Shown: positions 1-8,046, numbered from the stretch's first letter. The stretch is 39,284 nucleotides of DNA from Nodosilinea sp. LEGE 07298 (GCF_015207265.1 NZ_JADEXE010000027.1:1-39284), one strand, 5' to 3'. The notes: generated by a model from the sequence alone, not told the origin. Translations and numbers: made by a program.

Positions 1-1236
1 GAGGGTGGGCTGAGCGATGTAGCCTCTGGGGTTGGCGCGAATGCGATCGCCAAATTCGGCCCTTTGCTCATCGGTGGCGTGGGGGCCAACCAGCATACCG
101 TAGCCGCCCGAGGCGTTGGTGGCCTTGACCACCAGCTGATCGAGGTTGTCGAGAACGTGGGCCTGCTGAGTCTCGTCTTCGCAGAGATAGGTGGGCACGT
201 TGGGAATCAGCTGATCTTCGTCGAGGTAGTAGCGAATCATCTGGGGCACGTAGGCGTAGACCAGCTTGTCGTCGGCTACACCAGTGCCCAGGGCGTTGGC
301 GAGGGCCACTCGTCCTGCTCGATACACCTCCATTAGCCCCGGCACCCCCAGCAGCGAGTCGGGCCGGAAAGCTTGTGGATCGATGAAGTCGTCATCAATG
401 CGCCGGTACATCACATCGACCCGTTCCAGGCCCTTAGTGGTGCGCATCTTTAAGTAGCCATCTGAGACCACCAGGTCGCGGCCCTCCACCAGTTCAGCCC
501 CCATCTGCTGAGCCAAAAACGAGTGCTCGAAGTAGGCCGAGTTATACATGCCCGGCGTCAGCACCGCCACCCGAGGGTTAATCAGCGTGTCGGGCACAAG
601 GTTGAGCAGGGTTTCGAGCAGCTGACTGGCGTAGTCATCCACTGCCGCAATATCCATCGCGGCAAACAGGTGGGGAAAGGTATTCTTCATCACCCGCCGG
701 TTTTCGAGTACGTAGGAGACTCCCGACGGACAGCGCATGTTGTCTTCAAGCACGTACCAGTGGCCATCTTTGTCGCGCACCAGGTCGGTACCGGTAATGT
801 GGCACCAGATGTCGTTGGGCGGGTTGAGTCCCATGCAGGGCTTGAGAAAGCCCGGTGCTGACTCCACTACGTGGCGCGGAATCACGCCGTCGTTGAGAAT
901 TTTTTGGTCGTTATAAACGTCGTGAATGAAGCAGTTGATGGCATAGATCCGCTGCTTGAGACCTTTTTCTATCCACTCCCACTCGTGACCCGGCACAATG
1001 CGGGGAATAACATCGAAGGGCAGAATTCGCTCTGTACCCTGGTTATCGCTGTAGACGTTGAAGGTAACCCCCAGCTTAAATAGTGCATTTTGCGCAGTCT
1101 GCTGCCGCTGCTGTAGGTCGGACAGCGACAAGGCGTTGACCCGCTGCACTAGCAAATCTGCCTCGGGGCGCGGCTTGCCTTGGCCTAAAAACAGCTCATC
1201 AAAAAAATCGCCGGGGTCGTAGGCGTCAAATAGCAC
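1..1236 (-). CDS. Circularly permuted ATP-grasp type 2 family protein (COG2308), 3' end cut by the window
   Basis: This gene runs off the left edge: 412 codons are visible and the C-terminus is missing. The start is a GTG at 1236 (reads V/M-LFDAYDPGDFFDELF), with a GGGAG Shine-Dalgarno just upstream and an in-frame stop at 1261-1263 that excludes a longer form. Features typical of this family are visible: an N-terminal DPGDFFDEL segment, RILPFDVIPRI, HDVYNDQKIL, a central LEDNMRCPSGVSYVLENR stretch and, near the cut end, KATNASGGYGMLVGP, which resembles the glycine-rich ATP-binding loop. Full-length family members are about 470-480 residues, so some 60-70 residues lie outside. In cyanobacteria such genes often precede an alpha-E domain protein and a transglutaminase-like protein, a cluster suggested to make a peptide-like bond; here the downstream partners are out of view. 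The substrate is unknown. Divergent from the FAD oxidoreductase gene. Confidence 0.88.
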   Translation of the reverse strand, partial: MLFDAYDPGDFFDELFLGQGKPRPEADLLVQRVNALSLSDLQQRQQTAQNALFKLGVTFNVYSDNQGTERILPFDVIPRIVPGHEWEWIEKGLKQRIYAINCFIHDVYNDQKILNDGVIPRHVVESAPGFLKPCMGLNPPNDIWCHITGTDLVRDKDGHWYVLEDNMRCPSGVSYVLENRRVMKNTFPHLFAAMDIAAVDDYASQLLETLLNLVPDTLINPRVAVLTPGMYNSAYFEHSFLAQQMGAELVEGRDLVVSDGYLKMRTTKGLERVDVMYRRIDDDFIDPQAFRPDSLLGVPGLMEVYRAGRVALANALGTGVADDKLVYAYVPQMIRYYLDEDQLIPNVPTYLCEDETQQAHVLDNLDQLVVKATNASGGYGMLVGPHATDEQRAEFGDRIRANPRGYIAQPTL

Positions 1237-1620
1237 CAGGGGTCTCCCACAAAATAAGCTTCAGATATCGATATTGATGGCTAGAGCGCCATAGGCTGAT
1301 CATTACCGGGGAGGGCTGCCCTAAGGCTGTAGCTTATGATACGAATTTGGGTTGCTCCCCGGTTCAGACCGTTCTCTTCAGCGCTGTGGCGACTTGGGTT
1401 GGCGCTGCGATCGCACTAGGCCTAGCCTCGCCAGGGCAAGCTCTTTTTTGCGGCTAGAAGATTTATTTTTCTGTACTAATGCGATCGTTTTTTATCGTTT
1501 TTCCACGGGTCGTAAACGCAGGATCAATGATCTAAGTAGATTCACCAGAACCACCGATCGGTTTTGACATCGAGTTCTAACGTCCTTGTCGCTTGCTGTA
1601 TCTACAGGAAACACTGCGCT
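1237..1620. other. Divergent intergenic region with an inverted repeat
   Basis: This is the shared upstream region of two divergent genes. It contains a perfect 9-bp inverted repeat, ACCGGGGAG at 1305-1313 and CTCCCCGGT at 1355-1363, with a 41-nt spacer. The rest is unremarkable, with a T-rich tract around 1440-1505. I see no convincing small gene; an in-frame extension of the downstream gene to a TTG at 1564 lacks family similarity. Confidence 0.5.
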
Positions 1621-3159
1621 ATGGAACAGTTTGACTACGTTGTTTTAGGAGCAGGGTTAGGAGGTCTCTCGACCGCCGCCTGTCTGACTCGCCAGGGCTA
1701 TCGGGTTGCGGTGCTCGAAAAGCACTACCTGCCGGGGGGCTGCTGCCACACCTTCGACTATGGTGACTACCGCTTCTGTGCCGATGTGCACTACATCTAC
1801 CAGTGCAGGCCGGGACAGGCGGTCGATCAATTTCTGCACTACATCGATCGCGACGTGACCTTCAATTCACTCGATCCCGGCTGCATTGATCGGGTGGTTA
1901 CCCCCGCTGTAGACTTTGCCATTCCGCTGGGTTGGGAAACGTTTCGGCACCGCTTGCTGAACCAGTTTCCGGAGGCCGCAGGCCCAATTAACCGCTACTG
2001 CGACGAAATCAAGCACCTCCACGACGAGATTCGCCACCTCGGTCAGGAGATGCGGTGGTACGACCAGAAGTGGCACGACTGGCTGAAGCTGCCCAAGTAC
2101 TTAAATCTCTTTCAGAAGCGCCACTGGACGCTGCAAGACCTCTATGACCATGTGGGGATGCCGCTTAAGCTGCAGGCCCTACTAGCCGGTCAAAGCGGCG
2201 ACTATGCCCTACCGCCCGAGGAAATTGCCCTGCTTACCCATACGGCGTTGGTGTGGGACTACTCCGAGGGGGCCTACTACCCGAAGCACCACTTCAAGGG
2301 GTTTGTTGACACCGTTGTCGATGCAATTGTCGAAGGGGGCAGTACCGTGCGCTACATGGCCCCAGTGGAGCACATTGAGGTGCGCGACGGCCAGGTGCAG
2401 TGGGTCACAGCCGGGGGCACCGATTACGCCGCAACCCACCATTACATCAGCGACCTTGACCCCAAGCTCACCGTAGAGCTAATGCATGGGGCCAACCTCA
2501 GTCCGGCCGAACGCCAGCGCCTGACCGGCTATGAGTATTCGGCTAGCGCCTTCAACATCTACTTGGGCCTAGACGATCGCTTTGACCCTGCTAACTACGG
2601 CATCGGCAACTGGAATATCTGGTACTACCCTACCGGCGATCTCAACCAGGAGTATCGGCGGCAGCTAGAGGGCAACCTGGAGCATCCGTGGATCTTTCTC
2701 TCATGCCCCACGCTCAAATCAACCGCGCCCGGTATGGCTCCTGCCGGTCACCACGTGCTCGAAATTGCCACGGTGTGCCCCTACGAGCCCTTCAAGCAGC
2801 TGTGCGAAACCGACCCTAAAGCCTACAAGGCGAAAAAGCGCGAGGTCTATCAGATGGTGATGGCCAGCGTGCGCGACCTGATTCCCGACGTCGATCGCTA
2901 CGCCCGCATGAAGGTCTACGGTACGCCGACCACCAGCGAACACTACCTGGGCCAGCCCCAGGGCAACATCTACGGCGCTAAGCTGGTGCCCCAGCAGGTG
3001 GGGCTAAACCGTCTGGGCTACCACACTGAGCTACCCAACCTGTTTTTGGTCGGGGCCAGCGCCGGGTACCCCAGCGTGCCGGGGGTGATCAACAACGGCA
3101 TGGATGTGGTGGAGCTGATGACCGGCCAGTCGGTGCGGCGATCGCTGGCGTTGGTATGA
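1621..3159 (+). CDS. FAD-dependent oxidoreductase, CrtISO / RetSat (phytoene desaturase-like) family
   Basis: This 512-residue flavoprotein belongs to the carotenoid isomerase / all-trans-retinol 13,14-reductase / phytoene desaturase superfamily. The N-terminus carries a Rossmann dinucleotide-binding motif (GAGLGGLSTAACL, residues 10-22), followed by the acidic residue E33 that normally contacts the ADP-ribose, then the LPGGCCHTF segment. The C-terminus has the second FAD signature (NLFLVGASAGYPSVPGVINNGMD). The start at ATG 1621 is preferred because it follows AGGAAA and places the FAD motif at residue 10; reading in from TTG 1564 adds 19 unrelated residues. A polyene such as a carotenoid or retinoid is the likely substrate, but sequence alone does not say whether the enzyme isomerises, saturates or desaturates. 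No carotenoid gene is adjacent. It converges on the transaldolase gene, with a long inverted repeat between the two stops. Confidence 0.85.
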   Translation: MEQFDYVVLGAGLGGLSTAACLTRQGYRVAVLEKHYLPGGCCHTFDYGDYRFCADVHYIYQCRPGQAVDQFLHYIDRDVTFNSLDPGCIDRVVTPAVDFAIPLGWETFRHRLLNQFPEAAGPINRYCDEIKHLHDEIRHLGQEMRWYDQKWHDWLKLPKYLNLFQKRHWTLQDLYDHVGMPLKLQALLAGQSGDYALPPEEIALLTHTALVWDYSEGAYYPKHHFKGFVDTVVDAIVEGGSTVRYMAPVEHIEVRDGQVQWVTAGGTDYAATHHYISDLDPKLTVELMHGANLSPAERQRLTGYEYSASAFNIYLGLDDRFDPANYGIGNWNIWYYPTGDLNQEYRRQLEGNLEHPWIFLSCPTLKSTAPGMAPAGHHVLEIATVCPYEPFKQLCETDPKAYKAKKREVYQMVMASVRDLIPDVDRYARMKVYGTPTTSEHYLGQPQGNIYGAKLVPQQVGLNRLGYHTELPNLFLVGASAGYPSVPGVINNGMDVVELMTGQSVRRSLALV

Positions 3160-3165
3160 GGGGAG

Positions 3166-3230
3166 GGTATCGGGTATTAGGTGACAGGTATCAGGCTTAG
3201 CCCAACACCTGACACCTAACACCCAATACC
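3166..3230. repeat. Long imperfect inverted repeat between convergent genes (possible bidirectional terminator)
   Basis: A 23-nt left arm (3166-3188) and 23-nt right arm (3208-3230) are complementary with three mismatches around a 19-nt loop. The arms consist of GGTGTCAGGTG/TTAGGTG-like words, a pattern that recurs between genes in many cyanobacterial genomes (recalled, not searched). It fills most of the 81-bp gap between the FAD oxidoreductase stop (3159) and the transaldolase stop (3241). On the plus strand it is followed by TTTT, so it could act as a terminator. A similar word, CCCAACACCCAAT, occurs just before the permease start near 38881. Confidence 0.65.
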
Positions 3231-3240
3231 TTTTACCTAC

Positions 3241-4425
3241 CTACCTAGCCACTTCAAAGGCCGGACCTAGCCCAGCAACAATTTCTGAGGAGGAAAGTTT
3301 GCCGTCGTGGTCGAGATCAAGGGCATCGAAGGCGGCGTCGGTGCCCAGCCATTCCTCCCGAGTAATAAAGCCGTCACCATCGAGGTCGTAAGCTTTGAAC
3401 AGGTCAAATTGGTCATCCTTGGCTTTGGAGGCCGCGCCTTCGCTCTGGGTGAGTTCGGTGAGTCGGGTGGCCAGCAGGTTTTCCAACGATTCGAGGGCCT
3501 TGCTGAAGCCCTTAATGCCTTCGTCGAGCTTTTCTGTGGCCATGCGATCGCTCTCATGCATCGAGCGGAAGGTGGCTTCATCCATCGTCATCTTCTCAAT
3601 GTCTAGGGACTCAGCTTTGGAAGGGTCGAGCTTGCGGGGCAAGTCGCCCTCTGTGCTGTCGAGCTGAGCCAGCAGCTTGGGGGAAATAGTCAGCAGATCG
3701 CAGCCTGCTAACTCAGTGATTTCGCCTAGGTTGCGGAAGCTGGCCCCCATTACCTCGGTTTTGTAGCCAAACTTTTTGTAGTAGTTGTAGATTTCCGTGA
3801 CTGACATAACGCCGGGGTCTTCGGGGGCGGGGTACTCTTCGCGGCCAGTGTCTTTTTTGTACCAGTCGAGAATGCGGCCCACAAAGGGCGAGATCAGGGT
3901 AGTGCCCGCCTCGGCACAGGCGATCGCCTGATGAATGCCAAACAGCAGCGTCAGGTTGCAGTGAATGCCTTCTTTTTCAAGAATTTCGGCGGCCTTAATG
4001 CCCTCCCAGGTGGAGGCAATTTTGATCAGCACGCGATCGGGGGTAATGCCCAGCTTGTCGTACTGCGCAATGATGTCGCGGGCAGTAGTGACGGTAGCCT
4101 CGGTGTCGTAGCTGAGGCGGGCATCGACTTCGGTAGAGACGCGACCGGGGATAATGTTGAGAATCTTGTGGCCAAAGGCTACCGCCAGATTTTTAAAGGC
4201 CAGGTTGGCGATGTCTTTGTCGGACGCCCCTGCCCCAGAATCGGCCTTGGCCTTGAGCAGGGTGTCATCGACAATGGCTTGGTACTGAGGCATTTGCGCC
4301 GCCGCCGTGATCAGTGAAGGGTTGGTGGTGGCATCGCGGGGAGTAAACTGCTCAATCGCTTGGATGTCTCCGGTGTCGGCGACAACAACGGTCATTTGCC
4401 GAAGCTGCTCTAAGAGGCTGGCCAT
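3241..4425 (-). CDS. tal: Transaldolase with C-terminal EF-hand pair
   Basis: Transaldolase moves a dihydroxyacetone unit between sedoheptulose 7-phosphate and glyceraldehyde 3-phosphate in the cytosolic pentose phosphate pathway. Residues 1-320 are a class I (TalB-type) barrel: DTGD at 17-20, [12 protein letters not shown] at 28-39, [17 protein letters not shown] at 91-107, the Schiff-base lysine K135 in [18 protein letters not shown] at 157-163 and [10 protein letters not shown] at 179-188. After a helical linker come two EF-hand loops, [12 protein letters not shown] (347-358) and [12 protein letters not shown] (370-381), each with acidic residues at positions 1, 3, 5 and 12, so calcium binding is plausible. 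Total length is 394, compared with about 317 for the E. coli enzyme. EF-hand transaldolases are known in other cyanobacteria. The ATG at 4425 follows AGGAG. No other pentose phosphate genes are adjacent. Confidence 0.95.
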   Translation of the reverse strand: MASLLEQLRQMTVVVADTGDIQAIEQFTPRDATTNPSLITAAAQMPQYQAIVDDTLLKAKADSGAGASDKDIANLAFKNLAVAFGHKILNIIPGRVSTEVDARLSYDTEATVTTARDIIAQYDKLGITPDRVLIKIASTWEGIKAAEILEKEGIHCNLTLLFGIHQAIACAEAGTTLISPFVGRILDWYKKDTGREEYPAPEDPGVMSVTEIYNYYKKFGYKTEVMGASFRNLGEITELAGCDLLTISPKLLAQLDSTEGDLPRKLDPSKAESLDIEKMTMDEATFRSMHESDRMATEKLDEGIKGFSKALESLENLLATRLTELTQSEGAASKAKDDQFDLFKAYDLDGDGFITREEWLGTDAAFDALDLDHDGKLSSSEIVAGLGPAFEVAR

Positions 4426-4745
4426 GGGTTTCTCCTGGAAATTGGGGGAGCAAGGGGACTTCTGCTAGTTGTTCACATTCTAAACAGGGGATTTAAGGGC
4501 AGCATTAACCCTTAATTAAAGCTACGGGGCCATTACGAAACATTGCCGCCCCCTTGACCTCCTAGTTTTCCTCAAGGTTTCTTAAGGGTTCAGGGGCTAA
4601 GGCCAAGGGATTAAGGCCGCGTCATGGGCTCTAGGACTCAGACCCTAAACCCAATTTTCGCTGCCGAGAGAGATCAATTGGGTGCCCCAACTCAGCCAAA
4701 GCTTGGCATGATGAGAAGGATTTAATCGCACCTGTCTATCGCCCT
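4426..4745. promoter_or_regulatory. Divergent promoter region of tal and ictB
   Basis: This 320-bp gap between two divergent genes must carry the promoters of both. It includes the AGGAG ribosome-binding site of tal just upstream of its ATG. An A/T-rich segment with repeated TTAA words lies at about 4490-4520. I cannot define a -10/-35 pair or an operator with confidence, and see no small gene. Confidence 0.4.
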
Positions 4746-6146
4746 ATGCTGACCTCTGTTTGGCAACAGCTCACCCTGTCGACCCTGGCCTTGGAGCAAT
4801 GGCGCGAAGCTAGTGTTTTGCACCAGCTACTGGCTCCGCTGCGACAGTGGCGGCAGGGCAGCTGGCTCCTGCGTTGGGACGACTGGATTGGCCTAGCCAT
4901 TGTGGTCGTGCTGTTTGCCCTGGCTCCCTACGTTTCGACCACCCTGATTGGGGTGCTGCTGCTGGCGGCGGCGGCGCTGTGGGCCTTGCTGACCCTGACT
5001 GACGAGGCGGGGCCGGGTCTGTCCCCTGTACATGTTGCGGTAGCGGTTTACTGGGGGATCATGGTGCTGGCCACGGCTCTGTCGCCGGTGCGGGGGGCGG
5101 CTCTAGCGGGGTTGATCAAACTCTCGCTCAACATTCTGCTGTTTTTATTGATTGCGCGGGTGGCACGGCAGCCCAGGGCCAGGGGCCTGCTGATTTTGGC
5201 CTACATTTTGACGACGCTGCCGGTGGCGGTGTACGGGCTGCGGCAGTACTTTTTTGGGGCCACGGCCTTGGCTACCTGGGTCGATGCCAACTCGGCGGTG
5301 GCCGATGTGACGCGGGTGTACAGTTTCTTGGGTAACCCTAACCTGCTGGCGGGCTATCTCATTCCAGGAATCATGATGAGCGCAGTTGCGGTGTTTGCCT
5401 GGCCTCGCTGGGTGCCCAAGGGGCTGGCGCTGCTAGCCACCCTGATCAACATGTTGTGCCTGATTTTGACCCTCAGCCGGGGCGGTTGGATCGGCTTTTT
5501 AATTGCCGGTTTTGTACTGATGATTTTGGTCGTGCAGTATTGGAGCATTTGGTTTTCGCCCTTCTGGAAGCGCTGGGCGCTGCCGATCCTGATGGGGGGT
5601 GCCATCGCGGTGGTTGTGCTCGGGGTGATTTCCGTCGATTCGCTGCGGGCGCGGGTGCTGAGTATCTTTGTGGGGCGGGCCGACAGCAGCAATAACTTCC
5701 GCATGAATGTGTGGGCCGGGGTGATAGATATGATTCGTGCCCGCCCCATTTTGGGCATTGGCCCTGGCAATGATGCGTTTAACAGCGTATACCCGCTGTT
5801 TCAGCGGCCTCGCTACACGGCCCTGAGCGCCTACTCGGTGTTTCTAGAGGTGCTGGTAGAGGGCGGTCTGGTGGGGCTACTGGCGTTTTTGTGGCTGCTG
5901 CTGCTGCTCTTTCACCAAGCCTGGGTGCAGCTTCAGCGGCTGCGAGAAGCTCAGGATGCCCAAGGCTACTGGCTGATGGGGGCGATCGCATCGATTGCCG
6001 GCATTTTGGGCCAGGGCATTGCCGATACGGTGATGTATCGGCCCCAGATTAGTACCCTGTGGTGGATGTCGATTGCGATCGTGGCCAGCTACTATCCGGC
6101 CCAGCAGATCTTAAGCAAGCGTTCCTTCAAGCTGCGTCAAGAGTAG
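4746..6146 (+). CDS. ictB: IctB family membrane protein (O-antigen ligase superfamily; putative bicarbonate-related)
   Basis: This 466-residue polytopic inner-membrane protein has about 10-12 hydrophobic segments from residue 45 to 455. Length and layout match cyanobacterial IctB, first linked to inorganic carbon accumulation in Synechococcus and later grouped with the O-antigen ligase/polymerase superfamily, so direct bicarbonate transport is doubtful. Visible family features are YSFLGNPNLLAGYLIP, LILTLSRGGWIGFL, the long loop with NNFRMNVWAGVIDMIRARPILGIGPGNDAFNSVYP, and SAYSVFLEVLVEGGLVG. The N-terminal 40 residues (SVWQQLTLSTLALEQWREASVLHQLL and on) are cytoplasmic and also typical of IctB. 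The ribosome-binding site is weak. It faces the following small gene tail to tail with 10 bp between the stops. Confidence 0.9.
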   Translation: MLTSVWQQLTLSTLALEQWREASVLHQLLAPLRQWRQGSWLLRWDDWIGLAIVVVLFALAPYVSTTLIGVLLLAAAALWALLTLTDEAGPGLSPVHVAVAVYWGIMVLATALSPVRGAALAGLIKLSLNILLFLLIARVARQPRARGLLILAYILTTLPVAVYGLRQYFFGATALATWVDANSAVADVTRVYSFLGNPNLLAGYLIPGIMMSAVAVFAWPRWVPKGLALLATLINMLCLILTLSRGGWIGFLIAGFVLMILVVQYWSIWFSPFWKRWALPILMGGAIAVVVLGVISVDSLRARVLSIFVGRADSSNNFRMNVWAGVIDMIRARPILGIGPGNDAFNSVYPLFQRPRYTALSAYSVFLEVLVEGGLVGLLAFLWLLLLLFHQAWVQLQRLREAQDAQGYWLMGAIASIAGILGQGIADTVMYRPQISTLWWMSIAIVASYYPAQQILSKRSFKLRQE

Positions 6147-6156
6147 TGTCTCAGGC

Positions 6157-6474
6157 CTAGTCATCTCCCTGGGTGCCGTCCCAGGTCGCGTGGGGCATGA
6201 GCTTGACTTTGCCCTTGAAGGGTAGGGTTTGGCCCGTAGCCAAAGTGCCACCGTTGAGAGCGAGGTGCGCCTTGAGGCGTTTTTTAGCCTCGGCGATAGA
6301 GGCTACCCGCAGGTTGAGAATGTAGAGGTAGGGCGATGGGCTTTGATCGAGGTCGGTGGCGCTTTCCCAAATGCGCAGCCGAATGCCGTCGGCGTCGTTG
6401 ATGATTTTGTAGAACAGTAGATGATCAACAACTGGGGCATAGTGGCTGAAGCTGGCGGAAAATGGAGTGTGCAT
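6157..6474 (-). CDS. Hypothetical protein, 105 aa
   Basis: I do not recognise this family. The likely start is ATG 6474 (MHTPFSASFSHYAPVVDHLL); an extension to TTG 6510 is possible but adds residues with no clear support. The protein looks soluble, with no signal peptide or membrane segment. A central YLYILNLRVASIAEAKKRLKAHLALNGG segment suggests a beta strand followed by an amphipathic helix. Codon use matches the neighbours, with HIP1-like sites absent because of its size. It lies 10 bp from the end of ictB on the opposite strand, and a 325-bp region precedes it. The reading frame covers the region better than its antisense alternatives. Confidence 0.6.
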   Translation of the reverse strand: MHTPFSASFSHYAPVVDHLLFYKIINDADGIRLRIWESATDLDQSPSPYLYILNLRVASIAEAKKRLKAHLALNGGTLATGQTLPFKGKVKLMPHATWDGTQGDD

Positions 6475-6799
6475 GTTCCAAACACCAAGAGCAAACGACC
6501 GACCGAACAACCTGTGCCATCAGCACTTCCCTTGAGATTACCCAGGTGAAGGTGTGAAATCTAAGAGGCCTTCATAATTTCCTGACATACGCGCTGGGAA
6601 TGTCTGGCCGATAAAGGGCGAGAGTACGCCGCAAGATAATCGGGGATCAGGAACACGCCTCAAGTTATCCACAGAGCCAAGAATGACTCATAACCTGAGC
6701 CATTGACCGCTGCACATGTATTTAGTATCCAGTAAAGCGCAATTCCAACTACGGGGTTTTCGGGCAAACTCCGTAAAACTGCCTAAAAATTTATATTCC
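6475..6799. other. Intergenic region with a 10-bp hairpin
   Basis: This 325-bp region lies between two minus-strand genes. A stem of ten pairs including one G-U (TACGGGGTTT at 6750-6759 with AAACTCCGTA at 6766-6775, loop of six) lies 25 bp past the stop of the SRPBCC gene in its direction of transcription and may end that transcript, although no clear U run follows it. I see no RNA gene or small coding sequence in the rest. Confidence 0.45.
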
Positions 6800-7378
6800 C
6801 TAAAGATTAGACGAAGCCGCTCGCCGCTCCATTTCTGCCCGTAAAGCTTTCATCGTGTCGACTAGGCCCGCTTCAAACAAGTTATAAAACAGTGACTTAA
6901 AAGGGCCGACATCGGCTTCGGCCCGCACCTGCTGCGACAGCAGGCACACCAAACCGCGACCCAACGACGGCGGGGCGGCATCAATGCGCCAGTGGCCGTA
7001 CATATATTCAAGATTGCCTTCTAGCAGGCGAAAGCTAATCTGCTGCCCGTCTAGCTCCAGGTTTTCGGTCAGCACTTTAGATTCCATTGTGTGGAGCAAA
7101 ATGCGCCGCCTGTCAATCTGTTCGACAACGGTGCGATCGCCCTCGGTCTCAACCACCTGGCTTCTGACCACCGTGGGCAAGAATGTGTCAAAGCTGCTGT
7201 AGTCGGTCAGCACAGCCCACGCATCGGCATGAGAAACCGTGGTGGCAATCATCAAGCCATACTGACCCTGCCCGCCCTTGACCACGACATCGCGTTTGGC
7301 CAGGGTGGCCCAATCAGCATCGGTTAGTTTGGCCAGATAGGCCTCAGCCGACTGAACCTGACGGGATAGACGCGACAT
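6800..7378 (-). CDS. SRPBCC family protein (polyketide cyclase/dehydrase-like lipid-binding fold)
   Basis: This 192-residue soluble protein has the START/SRPBCC pattern. After an N-terminal helix there is a strand (DVVVKGGQGQYGLMIATTVSHADAWAVLTDYSSFDTFLPTVVRSQVVE), where ADAWAVLTDYSSFDTFLP is the hallmark helix-loop of polyketide cyclase/dehydrase proteins. Alternating beta strands follow, with a long C-terminal helix (FKSLFYNLFEAGLVDTMKALRAEMERRA). Such proteins bind hydrophobic ligands in a central cavity; the ligand here is unknown. ATG 7378 (MSRLSRQVQSAEAYLAKL) is preferred. Upstream in-frame sequence runs into the palindromic element at 7445-7511 and is not family-like. It is transcribed divergently from the HugZ-like gene across that element. 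Confidence 0.78.
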   Translation of the reverse strand: MSRLSRQVQSAEAYLAKLTDADWATLAKRDVVVKGGQGQYGLMIATTVSHADAWAVLTDYSSFDTFLPTVVRSQVVETEGDRTVVEQIDRRRILLHTMESKVLTENLELDGQQISFRLLEGNLEYMYGHWRIDAAPPSLGRGLVCLLSQQVRAEADVGPFKSLFYNLFEAGLVDTMKALRAEMERRAASSNL

Positions 7379-7444
7379 AATACCAGAGAACCAAACTTCA
7401 ATTACTGTAGCGCAACCCGCCGTGGCAGCTACAGTATTCTCGGT

Positions 7445-7511
7445 TGTATACCAAGTCCAGCTCGGAATCTGCAGTTTTCTCACAGGCAGAACTCCATTTC
7501 TGGACTTGGAT
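7445..7511 (-). repeat. 67-bp palindromic repeat element, copy A (MITE-like)
   Basis: Read on the minus strand, the element begins ATCCAAGTCCA and ends CTGGACTTGGTATACA, so CCAAGTCCAG and CTGGACTTGG form terminal inverted repeats; the inner halves are also partly complementary. By direct comparison, 56 of 67 positions match the copy at 25664-25730, with no gaps. It sits between two divergent genes, 31 bp before the HugZ-like ATG (7543) and 66 bp before the SRPBCC ATG (7378). There is no coding capacity for a transposase, so it would be non-autonomous if mobile. Confidence 0.8.
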
Positions 7512-7542
7512 GACGTTTATTTACAGCGTGCCCGCCATTGCC

Positions 7543-8046
7543 ATGCCCAGTTTTGATGCAGTTTTAGCGGCCTACCAGGGGCTACCCACCCGAGTGCACA
7601 GCCTGATGTTGAGCACTGTCAGTAGTGAGGGCTCGCCCCACGCCAGCTATGCCCCCTATGTTCTTGACGATAACCATTGGCTTTATATTTTCACCAGTGG
7701 CCTGTCGGCCCATACTCAAAACCTGCAGAACACGGGCCTAGCCAGCGTTCTACTAATTGAGGACGAGGCTGAGGCTGCTCAGGTGTTTGCTCGCCAGCGC
7801 ATTTCCTACGACTGTCAGGCCCAGCTGTTGCCCGGTGGCACCGCCGACTGGGAGGCTGTAGCCGATCGCTTTGAGCAGCGCTTTGGCGACATTATTACCA
7901 TGCTGCGATCGCTGGAAGATTTTCAAATTTTTTGTCTCAGCCCCCAGGGCGGGCGATTTGTGATGGGGTTTGGGGCCGCCTACGCCGTCGATGCTCAAAA
8001 TCTGAGCCAGTTGGTTGGCCCTCCCCAAACAGGGCCGGATAACTAG
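7543..8046 (+). CDS. HugZ-like pyridoxamine 5'-phosphate oxidase fold protein
   Basis: This 167-residue protein has the split-barrel FMN-binding fold of the pyridoxamine phosphate oxidase / HugZ (heme utilisation) group. Supporting segments are HSLMLSTVSSEGSPHASYAPYV, a typical first hairpin; WLYIFTSGLSAHTQNLQNTGLASVLLIEDE, the second strand pair with the conserved SxHTxNL-like loop; and the C-terminal GGRFVMGFGAAYAVD, which resembles the closing motif of HugZ-type proteins. Cofactor (FMN or heme) and substrate cannot be told from sequence. ATG 7543 is chosen because upstream in-frame codons translate the palindromic repeat. The stop overlaps that of the convergent EamA gene by 4 bp (CTAG). 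Confidence 0.78.
   Translation: MPSFDAVLAAYQGLPTRVHSLMLSTVSSEGSPHASYAPYVLDDNHWLYIFTSGLSAHTQNLQNTGLASVLLIEDEAEAAQVFARQRISYDCQAQLLPGGTADWEAVADRFEQRFGDIITMLRSLEDFQIFCLSPQGGRFVMGFGAAYAVDAQNLSQLVGPPQTGPDN

Noticed and set aside
1564-1620. TTG start extending the FAD oxidoreductase by 19 codons.
   Set aside because: ATG 1621 has AGGAAA upstream and puts the FAD motif at residue 10, as in relatives.
5354-5770. 138-codon minus-strand frame antisense to ictB, and 8482-8886 in another frame of the EamA gene.
   Set aside because: Both are shadows of well-supported membrane proteins with no start site or domain of their own.
7444-7483. Shared peptide LQIPSWTWYT at the N-terminus of an SRPBCC extension and of a membrane protein extension (7444-7483 minus, 25686-25725 plus).
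   Set aside because: Both peptides are translations of the 67-bp palindromic repeat and lie upstream of the better starts at 7378 and 25752. They reflect shared DNA, not protein homology.
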